The notes: a model not told the origin generated them from the sequence alone. A DNA stretch of 11,969 nt from DAIRGB01 sp036794765 (GCA_036794765.1 DAIRGB010000036.1:1-11969), one strand, 5' to 3'; numbered from the stretch's first letter, positions 5,840-11,969 are shown. Made by a program: numbers and translations.

Positions 5840-8269
5840 ATCGTTTTCCAATATTTCTTTTTGTTGTGAGACATAGTTGTTATTGCTATATTTTAATAAT
5901 CTGTCCAACCATTTTTGCTTTTCCTCGGCTGACAAATACTTTATAACTTCATTTTCCTTATAAAATTTTTCGAATTCCTCCCTTTTATTTATTGGTAGGG
6001 ATTCAAGAAAATTAATAAAAGTTCGATTGGCTCGATTTTCTTTTTCCAAAGTAATAAGTTCGTCTTTTCTTTTCTCTAACCAGGCGGCCATCTCATTATC
6101 AAATAGCAGCTCATCAACATTATTCTTGTTAAATTGTAAAAAATTTCTGGATTTTATGAATAGGTAATCCAAGGCGTCTTCCGATAAACGGTTAATTACC
6201 TCCTGGGATATTTCATTATTTTTATCTAAAAAATAATCAAATTTGACTATTTCCTTATTTTTTTTAATAATCCACTCTTTTTCGGCTTGAAAGTTTTCCG
6301 CCAAAACTAATTGAAAAAAAACATAAATATTATCTATGAATTTGGTGTGCAAATTATTTCTGTGTATGTATTCCGAAGATCCGGTATCTTGTTTTTTTAG
6401 GCAATTTTTGTTTACCTTGTTCAACTTGTCGATTATTTCCTCGCGGATAAACTGCGTTTTTTCTGGATTTTCGTTTTCATCAAGTAATATCATCTTTTGA
6501 TGGTCTATATCGAATTTTGTATCCATTTCTCCGCTTTTGAGTTGAAGAATTTTTGTTTGAATATGTTTCAAGTATTGGAATTTGCGGATATTTTCCATTT
6601 CCTCATCAGAAAATACGTCAAAAAAGTATTTATCTTCGTCAAAATTATCCGATTTGTTTGATTCCTCAACTAAAATATCTTCCAGCTTGTCGTCTTTGTC
6701 ATCGATCATTTTCAAAGAAATAGCCGTATATTCTTCCTTAAACTTTTTTGACAATTCGCTAAGAATAATTTTTTGATCCGCTCCATGATCACAGAGATCT
6801 CTGAAATAATTATTTATTATTTTGTCAAAAGTTTTTTCCTGATTGTCAGACAGATTCATTTTCTTTATTTCATCATCAAAATATTCATCAACTTTCAGTT
6901 CAGTTTTTATTATTTCGTAAGCCTTATTCTTTATGTTGAGCTCAACAAAATCCATTAGCAAAAATCTTTTCTGCAATTCCGGATTTGCGATATTTTGACA
7001 AAAAAACTCCAAGGCTTTTTGTGAACAATGTTGTTGAAATAAATATATTTGTGCCTTCGCTTGAACAGTATCAATACCGTTTTCTTCACAGAGAAAATTC
7101 TCCAATATCGACAAAAAACTGGATACTTTAGTGTTTATATACTTAAGACTCTTCAAATTATAATATTTTTCATCTGATAAAATATTCATGTCTAGGATAA
7201 TTTCTGAAGATTTGATTTCCGGATTTTTCTTAAAATAATCATTTTTAATTAACTCATTTTGGATTTTGAAAATATAACCCAATTCATCTAAATATTTTTC
7301 CGGATTTTCTATAGCATCCCTCGAGTTTTTGTCAGCCAATTCTTTTCTGTATTCTTTGGCTAAATATGAAAAACTTCGATCCAAAAAACCATAAGTGAGT
7401 TTTTGACTTTGAGTGTCTTTCATTCTAATTAGTGCGTTCCCATATCCGACAATTTCGTCAAATTTGGATAATTTGGAATAATCCATATTAGCTGTTTTTC
7501 TTCCACAAACTCCACAAAAAACATTATCGCACAAACTAAATTCCAAGCACTTTAAACAAGGTTCCTCTTTCTCTATTTCTTCTTTTGGTTTATTTTCGTC
7601 AACCTCTTCATTATTCAGCTGGCTTGTCTTGTCTATTGAGATTTCTTCAGTCAATTGTTTTTCATTTATTTTGCGAGTAATGGCGGGCTTAGTACTAAAA
7701 AGTCCTGTTATTCTTCTGGTTATTCTGGAAAAGAAACCACTTGTTTGCTGAACCTCTATGTCTAACACATCATTCGATTTGTCGGAAATGGGTTTAGTTA
7801 TCTTTTCATCACTCTTTTCGTCCACCTTTTTTTGTTTTATGGTTTGAATTTCTTTTCTAGCCTTTTCCATTTTTATCTTTTTGGGTTGGCTGATGATTTC
7901 TTTTAGCTTCTGATTTAGTTCTAACTTTTCTTTCTTTTCGGTAAAAAAATCATTAAATGCCAGATTGATATTCTTTTGTATCTCAATATTCTCAAGAATC
8001 TTGAATTGATTGGCCAACAAGTAGTCGATATTTTCCGGTCCTGTTTGTTGGGAAAATTTTTTTAAGTATTCATCTGAAATAGATTCGTAATCTACTTGAT
8101 CTTTGGCTGAAGACATATCGCAATATTTGCGCTTTATATCAGCATATATTACGGTGATAAGTATTTTTTGTTGATCAGAAATAGATATTTCTTTTTCATC
8201 AATACCAAAATCGGAAGAAGATGATTTCTTGACACTTGCGAAAACTAAATTATCATTATTCTTTTTCAT
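5825..8269 (-). CDS. Large unrecognised charged protein with a Cys cluster (814 aa)
   Basis: This 814-residue protein has no signal peptide or membrane segment, so it is probably cytoplasmic. Visible regions: a polar N-terminus; a helical part (about 35-150) ending in a Lys/Glu-rich stretch; a short basic element with FFSRITRRITGLFS (179-192); an acidic linker (about 205-237); a cysteine cluster C238, C241, C247, C252, C255 (CLKC and FCGVCGRK) that looks like a zinc ribbon; then about 550 residues of Asp/Glu/Lys/Asn-rich, mostly helical sequence. I do not recognise the family. It starts 23 nt after the 754-aa membrane protein gene and is probably co-transcribed with it, which suggests the two act together. 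The ATG has no Shine-Dalgarno sequence. The ORF is certain because of its length. The zinc ribbon is likely, and the function is unknown. Confidence 0.85.
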   Translation of the reverse strand: MKKNNDNLVFASVKKSSSSDFGIDEKEISISDQQKILITVIYADIKRKYCDMSSAKDQVDYESISDEYLKKFSQQTGPENIDYLLANQFKILENIEIQKNINLAFNDFFTEKKEKLELNQKLKEIISQPKKIKMEKARKEIQTIKQKKVDEKSDEKITKPISDKSNDVLDIEVQQTSGFFSRITRRITGLFSTKPAITRKINEKQLTEEISIDKTSQLNNEEVDENKPKEEIEKEEPCLKCLEFSLCDNVFCGVCGRKTANMDYSKLSKFDEIVGYGNALIRMKDTQSQKLTYGFLDRSFSYLAKEYRKELADKNSRDAIENPEKYLDELGYIFKIQNELIKNDYFKKNPEIKSSEIILDMNILSDEKYYNLKSLKYINTKVSSFLSILENFLCEENGIDTVQAKAQIYLFQQHCSQKALEFFCQNIANPELQKRFLLMDFVELNIKNKAYEIIKTELKVDEYFDDEIKKMNLSDNQEKTFDKIINNYFRDLCDHGADQKIILSELSKKFKEEYTAISLKMIDDKDDKLEDILVEESNKSDNFDEDKYFFDVFSDEEMENIRKFQYLKHIQTKILQLKSGEMDTKFDIDHQKMILLDENENPEKTQFIREEIIDKLNKVNKNCLKKQDTGSSEYIHRNNLHTKFIDNIYVFFQLVLAENFQAEKEWIIKKNKEIVKFDYFLDKNNEISQEVINRLSEDALDYLFIKSRNFLQFNKNNVDELLFDNEMAAWLEKRKDELITLEKENRANRTFINFLESLPINKREEFEKFYKENEVIKYLSAEEKQKWLDRLLKYSNNNYVSQQKEILENDLPKS

Positions 8270-8292
8270 ATGATTAATATATTTTTTAAAAT

Positions 8293-10557
8293 TTAAAATC
8301 GTAGTTTTGGTAGGCCGGTTGCTTTGGCTTTTTTCTTCTTCGTCAATTTACTCCAGACATACGAAACGCCGCTAGTGATTCTATTTTTAAATACCAGAGA
8401 GGAGGCGACAACAACCGTAGAGATGACGATAGCCTTTATATTATTTTTTCCCCAGGCATACGTATCTGCCAAAACCGCACCAAGATAATTGGCTTCCGGC
8501 TTCTTTTCTAAATCGTTTTGTACTTGTTTTTGAAATAATTTTTGATACTCTGCAATATCACCATCAAGATTACCTAGGGCAATCGGTCCATTGCTTTTAT
8601 TCGTAGTCGCAAAATAATCCTGGAAACATTGTAGTATCTCGGGATGTTCTAGATCTTTGACAGATAAATTTTTTACCGAATCCAACTGGGATATTTTTGG
8701 ATATTTGTCAGCCATATTCAAGGCTTTTCTAATCATTTCGCTAAAACTGTTTTGCCAGTCATTATTATTTAGGACTGAGTCAGGTAAGCCTTTAGCTTTA
8801 TTAATTAACTCAATGACGAACTTATTATTGTCGACGGCCAGATTTTTTGGACTATCGATGTCGATATTGTGATTTCTGAAATATTCTTTTATTTGTTCCG
8901 GAGAAGCCTCTTTAAAAAACTTTGGCAAAAGATGAATTTCGTCGCTCAATCCATTCAAATTGGCTGCACTCATGCCCTGATTTTTTTCAATAATCTTGGC
9001 ATATTCAGAAACTCCAAAGTCTTTTCTCTCATCCGCGTCCAAAATGTTGGCAGAATGTTGAGCGTCAGGTTGAGAATAATTATGATAATTGCCAACTTGT
9101 TCCTTACCGTTAACCATGAGATTAACCTGAAATTTATCGGTATTATTTGTGTAAAAAGTTTCAAATTGTTGTTTGTCGTGCAAATCGGAAAAATCCTTAT
9201 CTACGTAATGATGATTCTCTCCAAATTTTGTATCATCCAAACCAACGGCTTTTTTTATCTCCGCCGGGGCATTGTGCCAAACCTGATCCCAATCAATAGT
9301 TGCGTGTAAATCTTGGGCATCGGCCTGTCCGGTACTCCACTTGTATGCTACAGCAAAGGTAAGTAATGCGGCGTAGACTGGCCCCCGAGTCTTGAGATTG
9401 GATAAAAACATGTTGTACGCGGTTTTAGCAATATTCTTTGGCGCGGCCATGGCCGTATTTAGACTTTCCCGGGCGATCTTTTTGCGATCCAATGCCGATC
9501 TTTCTTTCTTCAAATCATTGGAAAATTTTTCTATAAAATTTTTACTCAAGTCATCGATTGTTTTTTCATCATTTTTTGACACAATCAGCTTCAATTGTTT
9601 CCCCTCGATAGAATATCTTACAGATTTTGATTCATTTTTTCTTATTTTATTATCAATATTCTTCAATAACTCATTTTCCAATTTCGCCGCATCTTTCTTG
9701 CTGACGATTTTTGTCTTGATCAAAAATGGTAAGGATTTCTGGTAAGCGACAAGATTTAAAATATCTTCTTCTTGATTAATTTTAGCCGCAAGATTTTCCA
9801 GTTTCTGATCAGTTAGATTTTTTACCCTTGCTTGATTTTCCTTGTTTTGTCTGTCAAATTCCGATTTTCCGCCAATCGCTGCAGCCGTTGTTGCCACACC
9901 GACCACACCCGCTACTACGGGATTGACCGGAGCCAAAATACCGGCCGTTGCAACAAAAGTGCCGGCACCGATAGCGAAATCGATAGTTGCTGATTTTACT
10001 TCGCCAAAAAATTTGGCGACTTTTTTCATCGTCTCGTTTTCAAATAGTCCGTTTTGTCGCAAAATCCTTTCGTTTTTTTCTCTAATTTCAGCCAATTTGG
10101 CTTTTACTTGTTCGATATTTTTCTTCTGATTTGGAAAAACTAATTTATCTGTCTCGCTTTGACCAAACTTCAATAAATTTCCCAATGAATCATATAGAGT
10201 ATTTTTGATGTTCGTCCCAAGTTGCTTGATGTTTTCAAGAGAATTTTTCCCTTGGGCGATCACGTCTCTGACTACCGGTAAAGACCAGATAGTTTTAAAG
10301 GTAGATGAAGTTTTTTCCACCAATGATTTTTGACTCTCTTTGTCCAGTCCTTTTGTTTTAGCCAATTGCTTAGTTGATTTCTCTAAACTCAAGGAGTGTT
10401 TATCGGTAATTTCTTTAACCTCTGATTTCTTCGGTTTTTTTAATAATTGGTTAAAATCAGAGTGGTTCTCCAGATATTTTTCCAAATTAACATTTGGCTT
10501 TGATTCACGAACTTCTTGTGGCGAAAAAACCAAATTTTCTTTTTCTATAGTTTTCAT
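8293..10557 (-). CDS. Large unrecognised membrane protein with predicted external domain (754 aa)
   Basis: Residues 1 to about 190 are charged and helical, with a Lys/Glu coiled-coil-like part near 143-168. A Gly/Ala-rich hydrophobic pair at about 192-229 (with PVNPVVAGVVG between) could be a membrane hairpin. Residues 230-390 are charged and helical again. A membrane segment at about 392-407 follows basic residues and is followed by GQADAQ, which resembles a signal-peptide end placed inside the protein. Residues about 410-705 are less basic, rich in Asn, Asp, His and Tyr, and would lie outside the cell. A last membrane segment at about 707-723 is followed by a Lys-rich tail (KLTKKKKAKA). The positive-inside rule supports a cytoplasmic N-terminal region and tail with a 300-residue external domain. 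I do not recognise the family. It is the first gene of the unit with the 814-aa gene and has a good promoter upstream. No Shine-Dalgarno sequence is present. Confidence 0.85.
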   Translation of the reverse strand: MKTIEKENLVFSPQEVRESKPNVNLEKYLENHSDFNQLLKKPKKSEVKEITDKHSLSLEKSTKQLAKTKGLDKESQKSLVEKTSSTFKTIWSLPVVRDVIAQGKNSLENIKQLGTNIKNTLYDSLGNLLKFGQSETDKLVFPNQKKNIEQVKAKLAEIREKNERILRQNGLFENETMKKVAKFFGEVKSATIDFAIGAGTFVATAGILAPVNPVVAGVVGVATTAAAIGGKSEFDRQNKENQARVKNLTDQKLENLAAKINQEEDILNLVAYQKSLPFLIKTKIVSKKDAAKLENELLKNIDNKIRKNESKSVRYSIEGKQLKLIVSKNDEKTIDDLSKNFIEKFSNDLKKERSALDRKKIARESLNTAMAAPKNIAKTAYNMFLSNLKTRGPVYAALLTFAVAYKWSTGQADAQDLHATIDWDQVWHNAPAEIKKAVGLDDTKFGENHHYVDKDFSDLHDKQQFETFYTNNTDKFQVNLMVNGKEQVGNYHNYSQPDAQHSANILDADERKDFGVSEYAKIIEKNQGMSAANLNGLSDEIHLLPKFFKEASPEQIKEYFRNHNIDIDSPKNLAVDNNKFVIELINKAKGLPDSVLNNNDWQNSFSEMIRKALNMADKYPKISQLDSVKNLSVKDLEHPEILQCFQDYFATTNKSNGPIALGNLDGDIAEYQKLFQKQVQNDLEKKPEANYLGAVLADTYAWGKNNIKAIVISTVVVASSLVFKNRITSGVSYVWSKLTKKKKAKATGLPKLRF

Positions 10558-10562
10558 ATTTG

Positions 10563-10575
10563 TAACAAATTGTTA
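10563..10575. repeat. Palindrome TAACAA-A-TTGTTA just before the 754-aa gene
   Basis: A perfect 6-bp inverted repeat with a one-base centre, 5 nt upstream of the ATG at 10557 and downstream of the predicted transcription start. It could be an operator. With a one-base loop it is less likely to act as an RNA hairpin. Confidence 0.35.
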
Positions 10576-10605
10576 TTTTCTAAAATAAAGATATATTAAG
10601 AGATA

Positions 10606-10634
10606 ATTGTAGGGATAATTGTCAATTCAGTCAA
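10606..10634 (-). promoter_or_regulatory. Promoter of the 754/814-aa gene unit
   Basis: On the minus strand, -35 TTGACT (10629-10634), a 17-nt spacer, and -10 TACAAT (10606-10611). Each box is one base from consensus. The start would be near 10599, giving a leader of about 41 nt before the ATG at 10557. Confidence 0.7.
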
Positions 10635-10678
10635 GACAAAAAGATAGTGACAGACTGATTATTGCTAAAGAAAAAATA

Positions 10679-10978
10679 TCAAGATAACAACTGTTTTTTG
10701 AACTCAATCATGCTGGATTCTACTATTTTCATAATATCCGGACGGGTAGAGTAGAGAAAATTGATGATCTGGAGCGGTGTTTTGTCCTCGCTTAACATAG
10801 TTTTTAAGGTTACTTTTTGAGAACTATTCAATTTGCCGGTGATATCGGCCATCAACTGAGTTTGCCAAGCTTCCGCCACTTGATCTCGTATCTTGTCTCT
10901 CTCCTCTCTCGACCAATCATCTGCCCCCAAATCAAGCAATATTTCATCTATATATTTGTCCCAACAATCTTTTTTCAT
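10679..10978 (-). CDS. Small helical protein, probably DUF5663-like (99 aa)
   Basis: The product opens with MKKDCWDKYIDEILLDLGAD, then a polar turn (DWSREERDKIRDQVAEAWQ), a helix with MADITGKLNSSQKVTLKTML, an acidic loop (SEDKTP) and a last helix ending IEFKKQLLS. The pattern of an L-G motif, an E-E-x-x-K-I helix, an L-x-x-x-Q loop, a P-x-x-I/V stretch and a final F-K-x-x-L resembles the small DUF5663 domain, which I recall from CPR proteins. This is recognition by pattern only. There is no membrane segment. The stop is TGA, the only TGA stop in the window. The ATG lacks a Shine-Dalgarno sequence. It has its own promoter, and the next minus-strand gene has another one 45 nt beyond its stop, so it is probably monocistronic. 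Confidence 0.7.
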   Translation of the reverse strand: MKKDCWDKYIDEILLDLGADDWSREERDKIRDQVAEAWQTQLMADITGKLNSSQKVTLKTMLSEDKTPLQIINFLYSTRPDIMKIVESSMIEFKKQLLS

Positions 10979-11018
10979 TTTTTTATAAGTTTTATTATTA
11001 GATTAATTATCAGACTAC

Positions 11019-11047
11019 ATAATGTTAAATTATTATAATTTTGTCAA
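11019..11047 (-). promoter_or_regulatory. Promoter of the 99-aa gene
   Basis: On the minus strand, a perfect -35 TTGACA (11042-11047), a 17-nt spacer, and -10 CATTAT (11019-11024, four of six). The leader would be about 35 nt and AT-rich. Confidence 0.55.
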
Positions 11048-11081
11048 TGGATAAAGACAAAAACGGCGGTTAAAAATTAAT

Positions 11082-11093
11082 ATCATATATGAT
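11082..11093. repeat. 12-bp perfect palindrome between divergent promoters
   Basis: ATCATATATGAT is fully self-complementary. It lies between the minus-strand promoter at 11019-11047 and the plus-strand promoter at 11129-11157, a position suited to an operator shared by both. AT-rich sequence makes chance palindromes common, so support is weak. Confidence 0.3.
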
Positions 11094-11128
11094 TTCTGCG
11101 ATTTGTATCATAAAAATGACTCAAAGTC

Positions 11129-11157
11129 TTGATAATAGTATTAAATTATGATATAGT
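11129..11157 (+). promoter_or_regulatory. Promoter of the small membrane-protein gene
   Basis: -35 TTGATA (11129-11134), a 17-nt spacer, and -10 TATAGT (11152-11157); each box is one base from consensus. The start would be near 11164, giving a leader of about 90 nt with two or three possible hairpins. Confidence 0.7.
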
Positions 11158-11178
11158 AAACGCCAAAATAAAAATAAA

Positions 11179-11197
11179 AAAGAGCAAAAAGCTCTTT
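11179..11197 (-). terminator. Hairpin in the membrane-protein leader; terminator-like on the minus strand
   Basis: AAAGAGC (11179-11185), loop AAAAA, GCTCTTT (11191-11197). On the minus strand it is followed by a T-rich tail (TTTATTTTTATTTT type), as in an intrinsic terminator. On the plus strand the tail is only TTT and then A, so there it is just a leader hairpin. No minus-strand gene ends here, so its role may be to stop antisense transcription. Confidence 0.5.
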
Positions 11198-11217
11198 AAA
11201 AAGAAGAAGGAAAAAAT

Positions 11218-11247
11218 CCTTTCACCTTGATAAAGAAAGGAGGTGAA
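11218..11247 (+). promoter_or_regulatory. Consensus ribosome binding site inside a possible sequestering hairpin
   Basis: AAGGAGGTGA (11237-11246) fully complements the 16S anti-Shine-Dalgarno and precedes the ATG at 11254. The upstream TTCACCT (11221-11227) is complementary to AGGTGAA (11241-11247), so a 7-bp stem with a 13-nt loop would hide the site. A competing small hairpin, AAGGA-N5-TCCTT just upstream, uses the same 5' strand and would free it. Positions 11218-11241 are copy 2 of the motif seen at 3910-3932. The ribosome binding site is certain; the switch is inference. Confidence 0.55.
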
Positions 11248-11253
11248 GAAAGG

Positions 11254-11619
11254 ATGAACTTATGGCAAAGAGCCCTCGCCTGGTGGCAGGGCTTAAATTT
11301 CTGGATCAGGTTGTACCTGGGGGCGACCGGATGTGCTTTTATTATTTTTGTACCGGTTGCCCTCACTTTTATTTTAGGTTGTGCCCTAATCGTCGGCACG
11401 ACCGGGTTGGCCTGGATGGCCAATCATAATCCCGACGATTTCCTCCGAATTCTTGGCCCTATAGCCATAATTATCGGAGGGATAGTGTTCACTATCGGAG
11501 GGATAGTGTTCACTATCGTAGGAATTTGGGGGTTTTTCAAGTTTGGATTATTTTTCTGGTTCATTGTAGCCGGAAAGATATTCAAACAAATTTTAAAAAA
11601 GCTCGGTTTGTACCGGTAA
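11254..11619 (+). CDS. Small multi-span membrane protein with tandem repeat (121 aa)
   Basis: I chose the ATG at 11254 because of the consensus ribosome binding site before it; an in-frame TTG at 11227 lies upstream of that site. The product begins MNLWQRALAWWQGLNFWIRL, an amphipathic Trp-rich helix. Hydrophobic spans follow at about 21-55 (one long or two short spans, with LGCALIVGTTGLAW), about 66-92, and about 94-113. It ends with a basic tail (KQILKKLGLYR), probably cytoplasmic. Residues 74-87 are two exact copies of IGGIVFT, then IVGI, which places glycines seven residues apart on one helix face. It is an inner-membrane protein of unknown family; small size and helix packing could fit a channel, holin-like or assembly role, but nothing proves this. 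It is visibly more GC-rich than its neighbours and has the strongest ribosome binding site in the window, so it may be highly expressed or acquired. Confidence 0.8.
   Translation: MNLWQRALAWWQGLNFWIRLYLGATGCAFIIFVPVALTFILGCALIVGTTGLAWMANHNPDDFLRILGPIAIIIGGIVFTIGGIVFTIVGIWGFFKFGLFFWFIVAGKIFKQILKKLGLYR
11473..11514 (+). repeat. 21-bp tandem repeat (two exact copies) with nested inverted repeats
   Basis: Units 11473-11493 and 11494-11514 are identical, and a partial third copy starts at 11515 (ATCGTAGGA against ATCGGAGGG). Each unit encodes IGGIVFT in the membrane protein. Each junction also contains a perfect inverted repeat, GATAGTG-TT-CACTATC, at 11481-11496 and 11502-11517. The unit length is a multiple of three, so gain or loss of a copy keeps the frame. 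Confidence 0.9.
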
Positions 11620-11628
11620 AAACCGAGC
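11601..11628 (-). terminator. Hairpin over the membrane-protein stop codon; minus-strand terminator-like
   Basis: GCTCGGTTT (11601-11609) pairs with AAACCGAGC (11620-11628) around a 10-nt loop that includes the TAA stop. On the minus strand it is followed by six T. On the plus strand it is followed by a C-rich stretch, so it is not a normal terminator in the gene's own direction but could protect the mRNA 3' end. Confidence 0.6.
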
Positions 11629-11671
11629 ACCCCCCAAATTTCTTTCTCCCCCTCCCTCCAATTCAAAAAAA

Positions 11672-11690
11672 ATCCCGCTTGCCACGGGAT
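11672..11690 (-). terminator. Minus-strand terminator-like hairpin
   Basis: ATCCCG (11672-11677), 7-nt loop, CGGGAT (11685-11690). On the minus strand it is followed by eight T. On the plus strand the tail is CCTCTCC, not a T run. The short stem makes it weaker than its neighbours. Confidence 0.5.
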
Positions 11691-11719
11691 CCTCTCCTTC
11701 TTCTTTTTAAAACAAATTT

Positions 11720-11745
11720 AAACCCGCTTGGCCAGCGGGTTTTTT
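11720..11745 (+). terminator. Intrinsic terminator of the small membrane-protein gene
   Basis: AAACCCGCT (11720-11728), loop TGGCC, AGCGGGTTT (11734-11742), with a run of six T (11740-11745). It is a classic plus-strand terminator about 100 nt after the stop, and the best candidate for the end of this transcript. Confidence 0.85.
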
Positions 11746-11802
11746 CCTGTCCAAAAATTGAAATATCTGAATATTTATCGATATTCCAGTAGTTTTTTAT
11801 AA

Positions 11803-11830
11803 AAAAAGGCGAGAACTGTCTCGCCTTTTT
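11803..11830. terminator. Bidirectional intrinsic terminator
   Basis: AAAAAGGCGAGA (11803-11814), loop ACTG, TCTCGCCTTTTT (11819-11830): a perfect 12-bp stem with a tetraloop. The plus-strand tail is five T and the minus-strand tail seven T. It ends the minus-strand gene at 11850 and backs up the plus-strand terminator at 11720. Confidence 0.85.
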
Positions 11831-11849
11831 GCTTGGTATAATTGGAAAT

Positions 11850-11969
11850 TTATTTAACGCTTCGGATAATTTCTTTCAAATACTCAATCGTAACAACACC
11901 TGATAAAATATTTTCTTTTCCCAATTGATTTATGGCTTTGAGATAACTTTCCTTCTTTTTCTTGGCAAG
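11850..11969 (-). CDS. C-terminal end of an unrecognised gene, cut by window edge
   Basis: On the minus strand a frame is open from the right edge to a TAA at 11850-11852, giving 39 residues. It starts with a Lys-rich stretch (LAKKKKESYLKAINQLG), continues KENILSGVVTIEYLKEI and ends IRSVK. It looks like a helical C-terminal tail. The start lies outside the window and too little is visible to name a family. Support comes from the open frame, sensible composition and a strong minus-strand terminator 20 nt after the stop. Confidence 0.6.
   Translation of the reverse strand, partial: LAKKKKESYLKAINQLGKENILSGVVTIEYLKEIIRSVK

Noticed and set aside
8869..9309. Plus-strand ORF of 146 codons opposite the 754-aa gene
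   Set aside because: It lies fully inside a 2.3-kb minus-strand gene with coherent protein features, and its own translation is of low-complexity Ile/Phe/Leu type typical of antisense frames in AT-rich DNA.
9842..10129. Plus-strand ORF of 95 codons with an Ala/Thr/Pro-rich start
   Set aside because: It is the reverse of the Gly/Ala hydrophobic hairpin (residues 192-229) of the 754-aa protein; there is no ribosome binding site.
10979..11253. Possible tRNA or structured RNA gene in the intergenic region
   Set aside because: No cloverleaf, T-loop GTTCRA motif or CCA end is seen; the region is explained by two divergent promoters and a leader.
11196..11423. Minus-strand ORF of 75 codons over the start of the small membrane-protein gene
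   Set aside because: It is antisense to a gene with a consensus ribosome binding site and strong promoter, and has no features of its own.
11473..11514. CRISPR-like array
   Set aside because: Only two directly adjacent copies without spacers, lying inside a coding frame; it is a simple tandem repeat.
11769..11786. Inverted repeat GAATAT-N6-ATATTC between two terminators
   Set aside because: It is short and entirely AT-rich apart from its ends, so chance is likely, and it lies in untranslated sequence between two better terminators.
11837..11842. Plus-strand TATAAT near the right edge
   Set aside because: There is no matching -35 and no plus-strand gene follows before the window ends; the minus-strand frame occupies that stretch.

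Overview
The window is an AT-rich bacterial chromosome segment. Several traits point to the Candidate Phyla Radiation (Patescibacteria), probably a Parcubacteria-like lineage: many genes lack a Shine-Dalgarno sequence, there is a DUF3467 protein and a probable DUF5663-like protein, the core information genes are streamlined, and there are large proteins without recognisable homologs. This placement is inference, since no 16S rRNA gene is present. Stops are TAA, TAG and once TGA, so there is no sign of the TGA=Gly code of Gracilibacteria/SR1.

Layout from left to right. (1) 1-1091 (-): three unrecognised genes downstream of lysS. They are a Cys-rich protein cut by the window edge and two small proteins of 88 and 76 aa. 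(2) 1101-3296 (-): lysS, here a lysyl-tRNA synthetase fused to a C-terminal HD-type hydrolase domain. (3) 3403-3870 (-): greA, separated from lysS by a strong hairpin terminator. (4) 4082-4408 (+): a divergent DUF3467 gene. (5) 4480-5768 (-): the infC-rpmI-rplT translation cluster. infC has a TTG start, rpmI-rplT has its own near-consensus promoter, and a terminator lies after rplT. (6) 5825-10557 (-): two very large unrecognised genes. One encodes a 754-aa membrane protein with a predicted external domain, the other an 814-aa charged helical protein with a five-cysteine cluster. They appear to be co-transcribed from a good sigma70-type promoter. (7) 10679-10978 (-): a small DUF5663-like protein with its own promoter. 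(8) 11254-11619 (+): a small membrane protein with a strong promoter, a full consensus ribosome binding site inside a possible hairpin, and an internal 21-bp tandem repeat. Terminator-like hairpins lie on both sides of it. (9) 11850-11969 (-): the C-terminal end of an unrecognised gene.

The recognisable genes serve translation (lysS, infC, rpmI, rplT) and transcription (greA). The parts most likely to be new biology are the 754/814-aa gene pair, the LysRS-HD fusion, and the insulated small membrane-protein gene with a repeat that could change its length in frame.
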